Notes under the pieces: generated by a model | Databases searched by the model: none | What the model saw: the letters and a program-made list of their open reading frames with translations, nothing else | Told to the model about the DNA's origin: nothing | Translations under genes and position numbers: made by a program | NCBI GenBank assembly: GCA_905211505.1 | Contig: CAJMAX010000027.1 | Location: 1 to 14,466, forward strand | Origin: an uncultured bacterium | Lineage (GTDB): Bacteria > Cyanobacteriota > Vampirovibrionia > Gastranaerophilales > Gastranaerophilaceae | Direction of reading: 5' to 3' | DNA: 14,466 bases | In this document: positions 6,561 to 12,690 of the stretch, in pieces | Numbering within the stretch: the first letter of the stretch is position 1 | Layout: each line of letters begins with the position of its first letter

Positions 6561-8132
6561 TTATTTTTTACTCTTATCAGCTAACTCTGAATCAACCCTC
6601 AAAAATACAGGGTGAATATCTTCTTTTGATACAAGCTTTCCAACTTTAATATTATTTATCGTAATATCATCAAGTTTTGTAGCTAAATCGTAAGATAACT
6701 GTTTAGCCATATCCTCAGCAATATTTGGACAATATGGGTAAATCAATGATGATACTACACACATAACTTCCAAAACTGTAGCCAATACCTGACCACATTC
6801 AGTCATTTTTTCTTCTTTTGCAAGTGTCCAAGGGGCATTATCTGTTACAAATTTATTTGTTGCATCAACCAATGATATAATCTCTTGGGCAGCTTCTTGA
6901 ATTTCGAAATGGTTAAAATGATTTTCTACGATTTTAACTGTTCCTAATGCTGTCTTTAACAAGCTTTCAGCCTCTTTAGATCGATTTGATAAAAATTCTT
7001 CTTTAATTTCACCATCAAAATATTTCACAAGCATTGATAAACTTCTGTTCAACAAGTTACCCATACTATTTGCAAGGTGTGCATTTACTTTTTCTTTAAA
7101 ATCTTGATCTGAATAATTACCATCACGTCCACAAGGAGCAGATGTTGCCATATAATATCTAAATGCATCAGGATGAGCTAATTCAAAGTTCTCAAGAACA
7201 GAAGTTGGAGAAACAACGTTACCTAAAGATTTAGACATTTTTGTTTCATCAATAGTAATCCAGCCGTGTGCAAAAATGTGTTTTGGCAAAGGTAAATCCA
7301 ACGCCATTAAAATCGCAGGCCAATAAATACTATGGAATTTTAAAATATCTTTCCCAATAACGTGGACATCTACAGGCCATAATTTTTTAAATTGTTCTGA
7401 CGGATTTTCTGTATCATAGCCAATTGCTGTAATATAATTTGACAATGCATCAATCCAAACATAAATAGATTGTTCCGGATCATCTAAAATATCAATCCCC
7501 CAACCTACATTTTCTTTACTTCTTGAAACTGAAATATCCTGAATATCTTCCAATTGATTTAAAACTTCGTTAGCTCTGAATGATGGAACAATAAATTCCG
7601 GATTTTCTTTTATGTGTTTAATAATTGCATCTTTATATTTTGTAAGTTTGAAGAAATAATTTTCTTCCTTAACAACTTCAGGTTTTTTCAAGTGATCAGG
7701 ACAAAGTCCGTCTTCAGTTAAATCTTTAGGATTTAAGAAACATTCACAGCCTGAACAGTATAAACCTTCATATTCGTGCTTGTAGATATCACCTTTGTCA
7801 ACAAGTTTTTTGAATATTTTTTGAACTGTTTTTTCATGATCTTCATCAGTTGTACGGATAAATCTATTGTAATTAACATCCAACGCTTTCCACGCATCTT
7901 TAAATTTTTGAGAATTTTCATCACATAATTCTTTTGGAGTTTTACCTTGAGCAGCTGATGTTTTTTGGATTTTAATACCGTGTTCATCTGTACCTGTTAA
8001 GAAAAACATATTATCAGTTCTTTGAGAATAATGTCTTGCAATAATATCTGTCAAAATCTTTTCATAAGCGTGTCCGATATGTGGAGCACCGTTAACATAA
8101 TCAATAGCTGTTGTTAAATAATATTTTTCCAT
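6561..8132 (-). CDS. metG: Methionyl-tRNA synthetase
   Basis: This 523-residue class I aminoacyl-tRNA synthetase charges tRNA-Met in the cytoplasm. It has the HIGH motif (18-21, in GAPHIGH) and the KMSKS motif (298-302). A zinc knuckle inserted in the catalytic domain is formed by Cys126, Cys129, Cys144 and His147. The C-terminal ~170 residues are the helical anticodon-binding domain. The C-terminal EMAP/Trbp111-like dimerisation domain found in some MetG proteins is absent, so this is the short form. The frame is open back to 8192, but the protein homologous to other MetG sequences begins MEKYYLTTAI, and GAGG (about ten bases upstream) precedes that ATG at 8132. It is transcribed divergently from the small gene at 8300. 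No T-box leader is visible. Confidence 0.96.
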   Translation of the reverse strand: MEKYYLTTAIDYVNGAPHIGHAYEKILTDIIARHYSQRTDNMFFLTGTDEHGIKIQKTSAAQGKTPKELCDENSQKFKDAWKALDVNYNRFIRTTDEDHEKTVQKIFKKLVDKGDIYKHEYEGLYCSGCECFLNPKDLTEDGLCPDHLKKPEVVKEENYFFKLTKYKDAIIKHIKENPEFIVPSFRANEVLNQLEDIQDISVSRSKENVGWGIDILDDPEQSIYVWIDALSNYITAIGYDTENPSEQFKKLWPVDVHVIGKDILKFHSIYWPAILMALDLPLPKHIFAHGWITIDETKMSKSLGNVVSPTSVLENFELAHPDAFRYYMATSAPCGRDGNYSDQDFKEKVNAHLANSMGNLLNRSLSMLVKYFDGEIKEEFLSNRSKEAESLLKTALGTVKIVENHFNHFEIQEAAQEIISLVDATNKFVTDNAPWTLAKEEKMTECGQVLATVLEVMCVVSSLIYPYCPNIAEDMAKQLSYDLATKLDDITINNIKVGKLVSKEDIHPVFLRVDSELADKSKK

Positions 8133-8208
8133 ATTTCTATACCTCATAAATTCGTTATTTATGTACAAATCGTACCATAAAAACACTTTCAATCATATAA
8201 AGTATTCT

Positions 8209-8237
8209 TTTACAAAAACTAAACAAAATTTTATAAA
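8209..8237 (+). promoter_or_regulatory. Promoter of the 135-residue hypothetical gene
   Basis: TTTACA (8209-8214) and TATAAA (8232-8237) are separated by 17 bases. Transcription from about 8244 would produce a leader of ~56 bases containing the whole hairpin at 8256-8298. Confidence 0.55.
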
Positions 8238-8255
8238 CACGCAATTTTTAACAAC

Positions 8256-8298
8256 AAAAATCCTTTATATATATGTAGGTAAAATATAAAGGATTTTT
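8256..8298 (+). promoter_or_regulatory. 5'-UTR hairpin enclosing the ribosome binding site
   Basis: AAAAATCCTTTATAT (8256-8270) is a perfect 15-base inverted repeat of ATATAAAGGATTTTT (8284-8298), with a 13-base loop. The Shine-Dalgarno AAAGGA (8288-8293), six bases before the ATG at 8300, lies inside the 3' arm and is fully paired with TCCTTT (8261-8266). The 3' arm ends in T8294-8299, so the structure could act as an attenuator or a translation-blocking switch. Confidence 0.6.
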
Positions 8299-8299
8299 T

Positions 8300-8707
8300 A
8301 TGTCTTCAAATTGGGCGTATTCATTGGACAGCTTAGCTGCAGGCGGCGTTATTGATTTTGATGCTACCGCATACATTTTAGATAAACCGGCAAGATTTGT
8401 CGGAAATCCTCAAATGGCCGACTTACCAATAACAGATATTTCTCTATTACCTGAGGGGACTAAATTAAAAGATTTACCACAAATCGATAGTTATAATGAC
8501 AAAAGTTTAGTTCAAAATCCTGGTTGGAAGAAATGGGCATTTGGAGCGATTATAGCTGCAGGAATAACCGGTGCAATATTTGCAGTTACAAAAGGCAAAA
8601 TAAATACTCAAGGATTAAAAAACATCACCCAAACTGCGGTAAACTACATCAAAAAACCATTTGAGTGGATTGCAGGAAAATTCAAAAAGACTCCTGCAAC
8701 CCCGTAA
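8300..8707 (+). CDS. Small hypothetical protein with one membrane segment
   Basis: This is a 135-residue protein of unrecognised family. Residues 1-75 are soluble and start MSSNWAYSLDSLAAGG, without a cleavable signal. They contain a stretch with DFDATAYILDKPARFVGNP (about 19-37) that reads like a conserved motif. One hydrophobic helix follows at about 79-96 (WAFGAIIAAGITGAIFAV). The C-terminus is basic (Lys-rich) with a possible amphipathic helix and ends KKTPATP. Inner-membrane anchoring is therefore likely, with the basic tail in the cytoplasm by the positive-inside rule. It has its own promoter, and its ribosome binding site is buried in a hairpin, implying regulated or low expression. 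No operon partner is present. Confidence 0.75.
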   Translation: MSSNWAYSLDSLAAGGVIDFDATAYILDKPARFVGNPQMADLPITDISLLPEGTKLKDLPQIDSYNDKSLVQNPGWKKWAFGAIIAAGITGAIFAVTKGKINTQGLKNITQTAVNYIKKPFEWIAGKFKKTPATP

Positions 8708-8995
8708 ACAAGCAACAGTAAAATTTTATCAGGATTTCGACATTCTGAACGAATATAAATAATTTATTTTGGACTAATGGTATCAAATTGATACTAATAT
8801 CATGATATCCAAAAGTATTGAAACATCGAAGTTTCAAGCGAATTAGCATAGAAAACAAATTTTCGTCACAAAAACAAATAATGTGTCATTCTGAACACAT
8901 GTGAATAACCTATTATTATATTTTTGTAGGATAGTTCGGCTATTATCTCAGTTAAACAATATCACTCAATTTAAAACTATAACTGGTAGCAAATG

Positions 8996-9030
8996 TGCGT
9001 AGCACCTTGCGGAGCTGAGGTGTTGGCGTA
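8996..9030. repeat. REP-like hairpin
   Basis: TGCGTAGCACCT (8996-9007) pairs with AGGTGTTGGCGTA (9018-9030) as a 12-bp stem with a one-base bulge and G-T wobbles, around the loop TGCGGAGCTG. It is GC-richer than the flanks and lacks a T run, so it is more like a repetitive extragenic palindrome than a terminator. Confidence 0.5.
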
Positions 9031-9069
9031 TTGAATAAACAACTGGTGACAGACCTACGTACGTAGCAC

Positions 9070-9178
9070 TGTCATTCCGAACTCGTTTTGGAATCTCTGT
9101 ACTCGACTGAACCCCTAAAACGGGTTCAGGGCAACATCCTGCCAGCTCAGGGAAACGTTCCGCCAGTTCTGAATAACA
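9070..9178. repeat. 109-bp palindromic repeat element
   Basis: The outer ends TGTCATTCCGAAC (9070-9082) and GTTCTGAATAACA (9166-9178) are inverted repeats matching at 11 of 13 positions. Inside, CTGAACCC (9107-9114) pairs perfectly with GGGTTCAG (9122-9129), and ATTCC (9074-9078) pairs with GGAAT (9090-9094). This resembles the dispersed non-coding palindromes beginning TGTCATTCTGAAC that occur in many bacterial genomes. A spurious minus-strand frame crosses it. Confidence 0.6.
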
Positions 9179-9216
9179 GATATATAATCTCAAAAGCTTA
9201 ATTTTGACAAATAAAT

Positions 9217-9405
9217 TTAACTCAATATGTCTTCTAAAATTTCTGCATTACGAGAAGCATCCTTGAGCTGCTGCTTTGACACTCTGCGCATATAATTTCT
9301 TAATGCAGCCCTAATAAGCTCACTTCTAGAACAACGTTCAGTATCTGCAAGACCATCTACCTTATTTAAAAACTCATCAGGCATTGTTACTAAAATTTTA
9401 GCCAT
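9217..9405 (-). CDS. Ribbon-helix-helix DNA-binding protein (CopG/ParD-like)
   Basis: This 62-residue protein has the ribbon-helix-helix layout: an N-terminal strand KILVTMPDEFL (3-13), helix A (about 13-22), then the turn and helix B SRSELIRAALRNYMRR (26-41). Such proteins bind DNA as dimers through the paired strands and often repress their own gene. AAAGGG lies eight bases before the ATG at 9405. The promoter upstream holds an inverted repeat between its -35 and -10 boxes, a plausible autoregulatory operator. Many RHH proteins are antitoxins, but no toxin-like gene is adjacent: downstream are repeats, and upstream is a divergent heat-shock-like gene. I therefore call it a solitary transcriptional repressor. 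Confidence 0.85.
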   Translation of the reverse strand: MAKILVTMPDEFLNKVDGLADTERCSRSELIRAALRNYMRRVSKQQLKDASRNAEILEDILS

Positions 9406-9428
9406 AAACTAACCCTTTCATCAAAATT

Positions 9429-9456
9429 ATTATAACACATTTTAATGTTTTATCAA
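9429..9456 (-). promoter_or_regulatory. RHH gene promoter with embedded candidate operator
   Basis: On the minus strand TTGATA (9456-9451), a 16-base spacer and a perfect TATAAT (9434-9429). The spacer contains ACATT-AA-AATGT (9448-9437), a five-base inverted repeat placed where a bound dimer would block RNA polymerase. Confidence 0.6.
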
Positions 9457-9539
9457 GCTAAAACTAACCGATTTATTATCCCCGATTAGGTATTGCAAAA
9501 AAATCTTAACTAACTAATATTATATCGAAAGGAGATAAT

Positions 9540-10097
9540 ATGGAAGAAAATCAAAAAACAGAAGAAACTGTAAAAATTAAAGAAGTAAATCATCCAATGT
9601 GCGCTAATCATCCGATAATGAAAACCTTAATGACAGGATTATTAATTTTTCTTGGTGCATTTTGTGCCTTTTACACAGTTGCGGATTGGCACTTTAAAAA
9701 CATGATAGCCAGAACTGTCATGCCGCCATTTCCTCATCGAATGGAGAGAATGATGGCTAAAGACCTGAGAAGAATGGATAACATGATGAAAAAAGATTTC
9801 AAATTTGCACGTAATGCAGCACAGGTTATTCATCTGGAACAAACAAAAGACTTTTATAAAATTCTGATTGATTTAAGAGCGTTTGATAACAATGAAAATA
9901 ATGTTCAGGTTACTACTAATGGTAATATTCTAACAATCAATGGACGCTCAATAAGAAAATCCAAAAATAATGAACAAATTTCAGAATTTCAACAAAATTA
10001 TATGTTTGGAGAAAATGTTAAACTCCCTGATTTAACTAAAGAAACAGACGGGAATTATCTTGTTATTACAATTCCAATCAGAGAATCCGAAGATTAG
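9540..10097 (+). CDS. Membrane-anchored small heat-shock-like (alpha-crystallin domain) protein
   Basis: This is a 185-residue protein. The polar N-terminus (1-28) is followed by one membrane helix (about 29-49). A Met-, Arg- and Lys-rich linker (50-92, with PPFPHRMERMM) comes next, then a C-terminal beta-rich domain (about 95-180). That domain has the Hsp20 layout: an FYKILIDL strand, a DNNENNVQV turn, NGNILTINGRS (like the family's GVLTIxG), FxQNYMFGENVKLP and finally NYLVITIPI. It ends right after the domain, with almost no C-terminal extension. Ordinary small heat-shock proteins are soluble, so the anchor is unusual and suggests chaperone-like work at the membrane or envelope. A strong AAAGGAG precedes the ATG, with a weak promoter TTGCAA-16-TAATAT (9493-9520). 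The gene is divergent from the RHH repressor, which might regulate it. The assignment comes from reading the pattern and is moderately sure. Confidence 0.75.
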   Translation: MEENQKTEETVKIKEVNHPMCANHPIMKTLMTGLLIFLGAFCAFYTVADWHFKNMIARTVMPPFPHRMERMMAKDLRRMDNMMKKDFKFARNAAQVIHLEQTKDFYKILIDLRAFDNNENNVQVTTNGNILTINGRSIRKSKNNEQISEFQQNYMFGENVKLPDLTKETDGNYLVITIPIRESED

Positions 10098-10118
10098 TTA
10101 ATATATCTACGTTTGAAC

Positions 10119-10149
10119 AAAAAGGGATAATAAATATTTATCCCTTTTT
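10119..10149 (+). terminator. Intrinsic terminator after the Hsp20-like gene
   Basis: AAAAAGGGATAA (10119-10130) pairs perfectly with TTATCCCTTTTT (10138-10149) around a seven-base loop, 21 bases past the stop codon, ending in five T. Confidence 0.85.
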
Positions 10150-10162
10150 GTGTTGTTAATAT

Positions 10163-10191
10163 TTAACATTAACACTCTTTTCTGCTAAAAT
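10163..10191 (+). promoter_or_regulatory. Promoter of the ruvC operon, placing the start at the ruvC ATG
   Basis: TTAACA (10163-10168), a 17-base spacer and TAAAAT (10186-10191). The expected start falls on or next to the ATG at 10198. No Shine-Dalgarno is present, so ruvC is probably translated from a leaderless mRNA. Confidence 0.6.
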
Positions 10192-10197
10192 ATATGT

Positions 10198-10692
10198 ATG
10201 AAAATATTAGGTATCGACCCGGGAATGGCAATAGTTGGTTATAGTCTTTTGGAATTTGACGGAAAAAATATTGAACTTTTAACTTCCGGTTCCATTCAAA
10301 CTGCGAAAGGTCAAAAAGAATCCGCAAGATTATTAGAAATTTTTAATGACATGTCAACAATTGTCGAAAAATTCAAACCGGATATTTGCGCAATTGAAAA
10401 ATTATTTTTCTTTAGAAATCAAACAACAGTTATGCCTGTTGCTCACGCTAGAGGAGTTATTTTAACAGTCCTTGAAAAAAATAATATTCCAATTTTTGAA
10501 TATACACCAATGGAAGTTAAGCAAATATTAACAGGATATGGAAGGGCGTCTAAAAAAGAAGTTGAACAAATGGTAAAAATTTGCTTAGAAAAAGAGAAAC
10601 TTCCAAAATTAGATGACACAATTGATTCAATTGCAATTGCAATATCTTTTACAAGAAGTCCTGATGCATTAACTTATGTGAAAAAAATTTGA
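10198..10692 (+). CDS. ruvC: Holliday junction resolvase RuvC
   Basis: This 164-residue endonuclease cuts Holliday junctions at the end of recombinational repair, acting as a dimer with the RuvAB motor. The RNase H-like fold is visible, with four acidic active-site residues: Asp7 in GIDPG, Glu67 in AIEKLFF, and Asp140 and Asp143 in the DDTIDSIAIAI motif. The motif has Ser where ADALA is usual, and the His often found after it is missing. Length is normal for the family. The ATG at 10198 is the only sensible start, because the family always begins MxILGIDPG. ruvA and ruvB are not nearby. It heads a four-gene co-directional run. Confidence 0.96.
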   Translation: MKILGIDPGMAIVGYSLLEFDGKNIELLTSGSIQTAKGQKESARLLEIFNDMSTIVEKFKPDICAIEKLFFFRNQTTVMPVAHARGVILTVLEKNNIPIFEYTPMEVKQILTGYGRASKKEVEQMVKICLEKEKLPKLDDTIDSIAIAISFTRSPDALTYVKKI

Positions 10693-10733
10693 GTTTTTTA
10701 TATTTAGATGTTAGGATTGATTAAAGGGATAAT

Positions 10734-11231
10734 ATGGATAGGTTTTTAATTCAAAAAATAATAATTTTAAGTTTAATTTTGGGCCTAGTTTTAGGTTTAT
10801 TGGCACCAATACCTGTTGTTGGTATGATAATGTTATTCTTAATATTATTACTAGCCGCACCTATTGTAATTTTATACTTGATAATGGCTGGGGAATTGGA
10901 TTTAACCTCTCCAAAAGACAGTATCATCACAGGTGCAATAATCGGATTCAGCGCAAATTTTACTTTTGCTGTATCATACTCAATCCTTATGGTTTTACTG
11001 GCAAAAGTTTTTCATTTTACTCCAAATTTCTTCTTAACTGCAATGATTGCAAATTCACCGATATGGTTAACTGGAACTTTCATTATCTTTCTTGGAGTTT
11101 TATGCGCAACAACCAACTCATTTACCGGGTTTGCAACATATTATATTATAAATTTTATTCGCGATGTTTACGAGAAAAAACATCCACAAATACAAAATAC
11201 GAAAGATTTTACACAGGAAACTTATAAATAA
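10734..11231 (+). CDS. Small polytopic membrane protein of unknown function
   Basis: This 165-residue protein is hydrophobic over most of its length, with about four or five membrane segments (roughly 7-28, 30-52, 64-94, 98-120 and 122-143). It has a short basic N-terminus and a polar tail (YEKKHPQIQNTKDFTQETYK) that is probably cytoplasmic. AAAGGGAT lies before the ATG. It sits 41 bases after ruvC and 14 bases before mtnA, so it is most likely co-transcribed with both. I do not recognise the family. Nothing in the sequence links it to DNA repair or methionine salvage; a transport or membrane-biogenesis role is possible but unsupported. Confidence 0.8.
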   Translation: MDRFLIQKIIILSLILGLVLGLLAPIPVVGMIMLFLILLLAAPIVILYLIMAGELDLTSPKDSIITGAIIGFSANFTFAVSYSILMVLLAKVFHFTPNFFLTAMIANSPIWLTGTFIIFLGVLCATTNSFTGFATYYIINFIRDVYEKKHPQIQNTKDFTQETYK

Positions 11232-11245
11232 CAAAAGGACAAAAA

Positions 11246-12304
11246 ATGACAGAATTTACATCAAAAATAAGAACAATTGAATGGATTGACACATATTCAA
11301 GAATGGTTGACCAAACAAAATTTCCACAACATTTTGAATATGTAGATATAAAAACGGGTCAAGATATGTTTGATGCAATAAAAACAATGATAGTAAGAGG
11401 AGCTCCTGCTATTGGCATTGCCGGAGCCCATGGAGTTGTTTTATATGCCCAAGAATTAGAAAAATTAAATCTTTCAAGAGAAGATTTTATTAAAAAATTA
11501 TTAGAAAAAGCTGATTATATGGCAAGCGCAAGACCTACTGCTGTTAACCTTATGTGGGCTGTAGAAAAACAAAAAGAAATTATTAAAAATTCACAATCTG
11601 ATATTAAAACACTTATAAAAGAACTTGCAGATAACGGAAAGAAATTAGAACTGGAAGATATTGCAATAAACAAAAAAATAGGTGATTATGGTGCTGAAGT
11701 TGTTCCAAAAGGTGCCACTATCCTAACTCACTGTAATGCAGGAGCATTAGCGACAGTCGGCTATGGTACAGCACTGGGCGTTGTGCGTTCTGCATTTGCT
11801 AATGACCCTACAGTACAAGTTTTTGCAGATGAGACAAGACCGCGTCAACAGGGCGCAAGAATTACAACACTTGAACTTACTATGGACGGCATACCTGTAA
11901 CTCTTATTACTGACGGAATGTGTTCATATTTTATGAAAAAAGGGATGATTGATATGGTTTGTGTGGGTGCTGATAGAATTGCTGCAAACGGTGATGCAGC
12001 TAACAAAATTGGTACATATACAGTAGCAATTGCCGCAAAATATCATAATATTCCATTCTATGTTGCAGCACCACTTTCAACAATTGATACAAGCATCAAA
12101 TCAGGTGATGAAATTGTTATTGAAGAGCGATCTCATGAAGAAGTTACGCATATCAATGGAAAACCTATTTGCGCAGAGGGAGTAAATATAATTAATCCGG
12201 GTTTTGATGTTACCCCTCATGAACTTATAACAGGTATTATCACAGAAAAAGGTATTTTGCGACCTGATTATAACAAATCTATCGCAGAAGCATTTGAAAA
12301 ATAA
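11246..12304 (+). CDS. mtnA: S-methyl-5-thioribose-1-phosphate isomerase
   Basis: This 352-residue enzyme converts methylthioribose-1-phosphate to methylthioribulose-1-phosphate in the methionine salvage pathway, recycling the methylthio group left by S-adenosylmethionine use. It belongs to the eIF2B-alpha/beta/delta-like sugar isomerases. Visible family motifs are RGAPAIGIAGA (51-61), ARPTAVNLMWA (95-105), the catalytic Cys163 in THCNAGALAT, DETRPRQQGAR (195-205) and the catalytic Asp243 in GADRIAANGDAANKIGT. Cys and Asp lie 80 residues apart, as in characterised MtnA. Length is typical. AAAGGAC precedes the ATG. No other salvage gene (mtnK, mtnB, mtnC, mtnD) is in the window, so the pathway may be split or the enzyme used in a shortened dihydroxyacetone-phosphate-type route. 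Confidence 0.95.
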   Translation: MTEFTSKIRTIEWIDTYSRMVDQTKFPQHFEYVDIKTGQDMFDAIKTMIVRGAPAIGIAGAHGVVLYAQELEKLNLSREDFIKKLLEKADYMASARPTAVNLMWAVEKQKEIIKNSQSDIKTLIKELADNGKKLELEDIAINKKIGDYGAEVVPKGATILTHCNAGALATVGYGTALGVVRSAFANDPTVQVFADETRPRQQGARITTLELTMDGIPVTLITDGMCSYFMKKGMIDMVCVGADRIAANGDAANKIGTYTVAIAAKYHNIPFYVAAPLSTIDTSIKSGDEIVIEERSHEEVTHINGKPICAEGVNIINPGFDVTPHELITGIITEKGILRPDYNKSIAEAFEK

Positions 12305-12321
12305 TAAATCAAGGAGGAAAT

Positions 12322-12609
12322 ATGAAAAAAATATTATTAACAACAATTGCCATAGCAATACTAACTATAGCAACACCAAGTGCATTTGCAGGAACTCATG
12401 GAACTAACGGCCAAGTTAGTGCCACATCTGTTGGTGCTGCAGCATTATCATTATTAATTTGGCCTGGTTTAGGTCAAGCAGTTAATGACCAACCATTTGA
12501 CAAAAATGTTACCCACGCACTTTTAGGTTTGACTGGTGTATTTAGATTCTGGTCTTGCTACGATGCTTTTGTTGATAGACAAGGCGGAGTTTGGCACAAC
12601 AGAATTTAA
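12322..12609 (+). CDS. Small secreted or envelope protein of unknown function
   Basis: This is a 95-residue precursor with a classical Sec signal peptide: MKK start, hydrophobic core to about 17, and an AFA cleavage site near residues 21-23. The mature part (~72 residues) contains two hydrophobic stretches, SVGAAALSLLIWPGLGQAV (about 36-54) and HALLGLTGVFRFWSCYDAF (about 70-88). Each could be a membrane helix or a helical hairpin. It ends in a Gly/Trp-containing tail, DRQGGVWHNRI. A perfect AGGAGG lies before the ATG, the strongest ribosome binding site in the window, suggesting high output. It follows mtnA by 17 bases and ends the operon before a strong terminator. I cannot name the family. 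Confidence 0.8.
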   Translation: MKKILLTTIAIAILTIATPSAFAGTHGTNGQVSATSVGAAALSLLIWPGLGQAVNDQPFDKNVTHALLGLTGVFRFWSCYDAFVDRQGGVWHNRI

Positions 12610-12640
12610 TTATTATGATAATTTGAAATATAAAAATTTA

Positions 12641-12672
12641 GGCTATTTGAAATTTTTCAAATAGCCTTTTTT
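12641..12672 (+). terminator. Intrinsic terminator of the ruvC-mtnA operon
   Basis: GGCTATTTGAAA (12641-12652) pairs perfectly with TTTCAAATAGCC (12655-12666), followed by six T. It lies between convergent genes. On the minus strand it is followed by TAAATTTTT and may also end hydG transcripts. Confidence 0.88.
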
Positions 12673-12690
12673 AGTGTCGGAAAATTATTT

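Larger units (their letters stand above)
8708..9216. repeat. Gene-free stretch rich in palindromic and decayed repeats
   Basis: I find no credible gene here. A CATTCTGAAC-type motif occurs at 8740-8750 and 8886-8896, as CATTCCGAAC at about 9073-9082, and inverted at 9166-9178. Short palindromes are GTATCAAATTGATAC (8780-8794), ATATCATGATAT (8797-8808) and CTACGTACGTAG (9055-9066). AACTGGT recurs exactly 60 bases apart (8981 and 9041) and GTAGCAC 64 apart (8999 and 9063), suggesting a degraded tandem duplication. The two best-defined elements are listed separately. This looks like a landing zone for non-autonomous palindromic elements. Confidence 0.6.

Noticed and set aside
7733..7987. 84-codon frame within metG on the same strand
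   Set aside because: It overlaps highly conserved metG codons including the zinc knuckle and is a frame-shifted reading of them.
8133..8299. T-box or SAM riboswitch leader for metG
   Set aside because: No T-box consensus, specifier stem or SAM-riboswitch core is visible on the minus strand; the only strong hairpin belongs to the plus-strand gene's leader.
8966..9193. 75-codon minus-strand open frame downstream of the RHH gene, a possible toxin partner
   Set aside because: It runs through the palindromic repeat; its residues are translations of the repeat arms. It has no ribosome binding site and no toxin-like motif.
8708..9216. CRISPR array or intact insertion sequence in the repeat-rich gap
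   Set aside because: Repeats are few, divergent and irregularly spaced, and no transposase or cas gene is present.
9217..9405. Toxin-antitoxin module around the RHH protein
   Set aside because: No credible toxin gene abuts it on either side; repeats lie downstream and a divergent heat-shock-like gene upstream.
12101..12358. 85-codon minus-strand frame across the mtnA/secreted-protein junction
   Set aside because: It is antisense to two well-supported genes and has no independent evidence.
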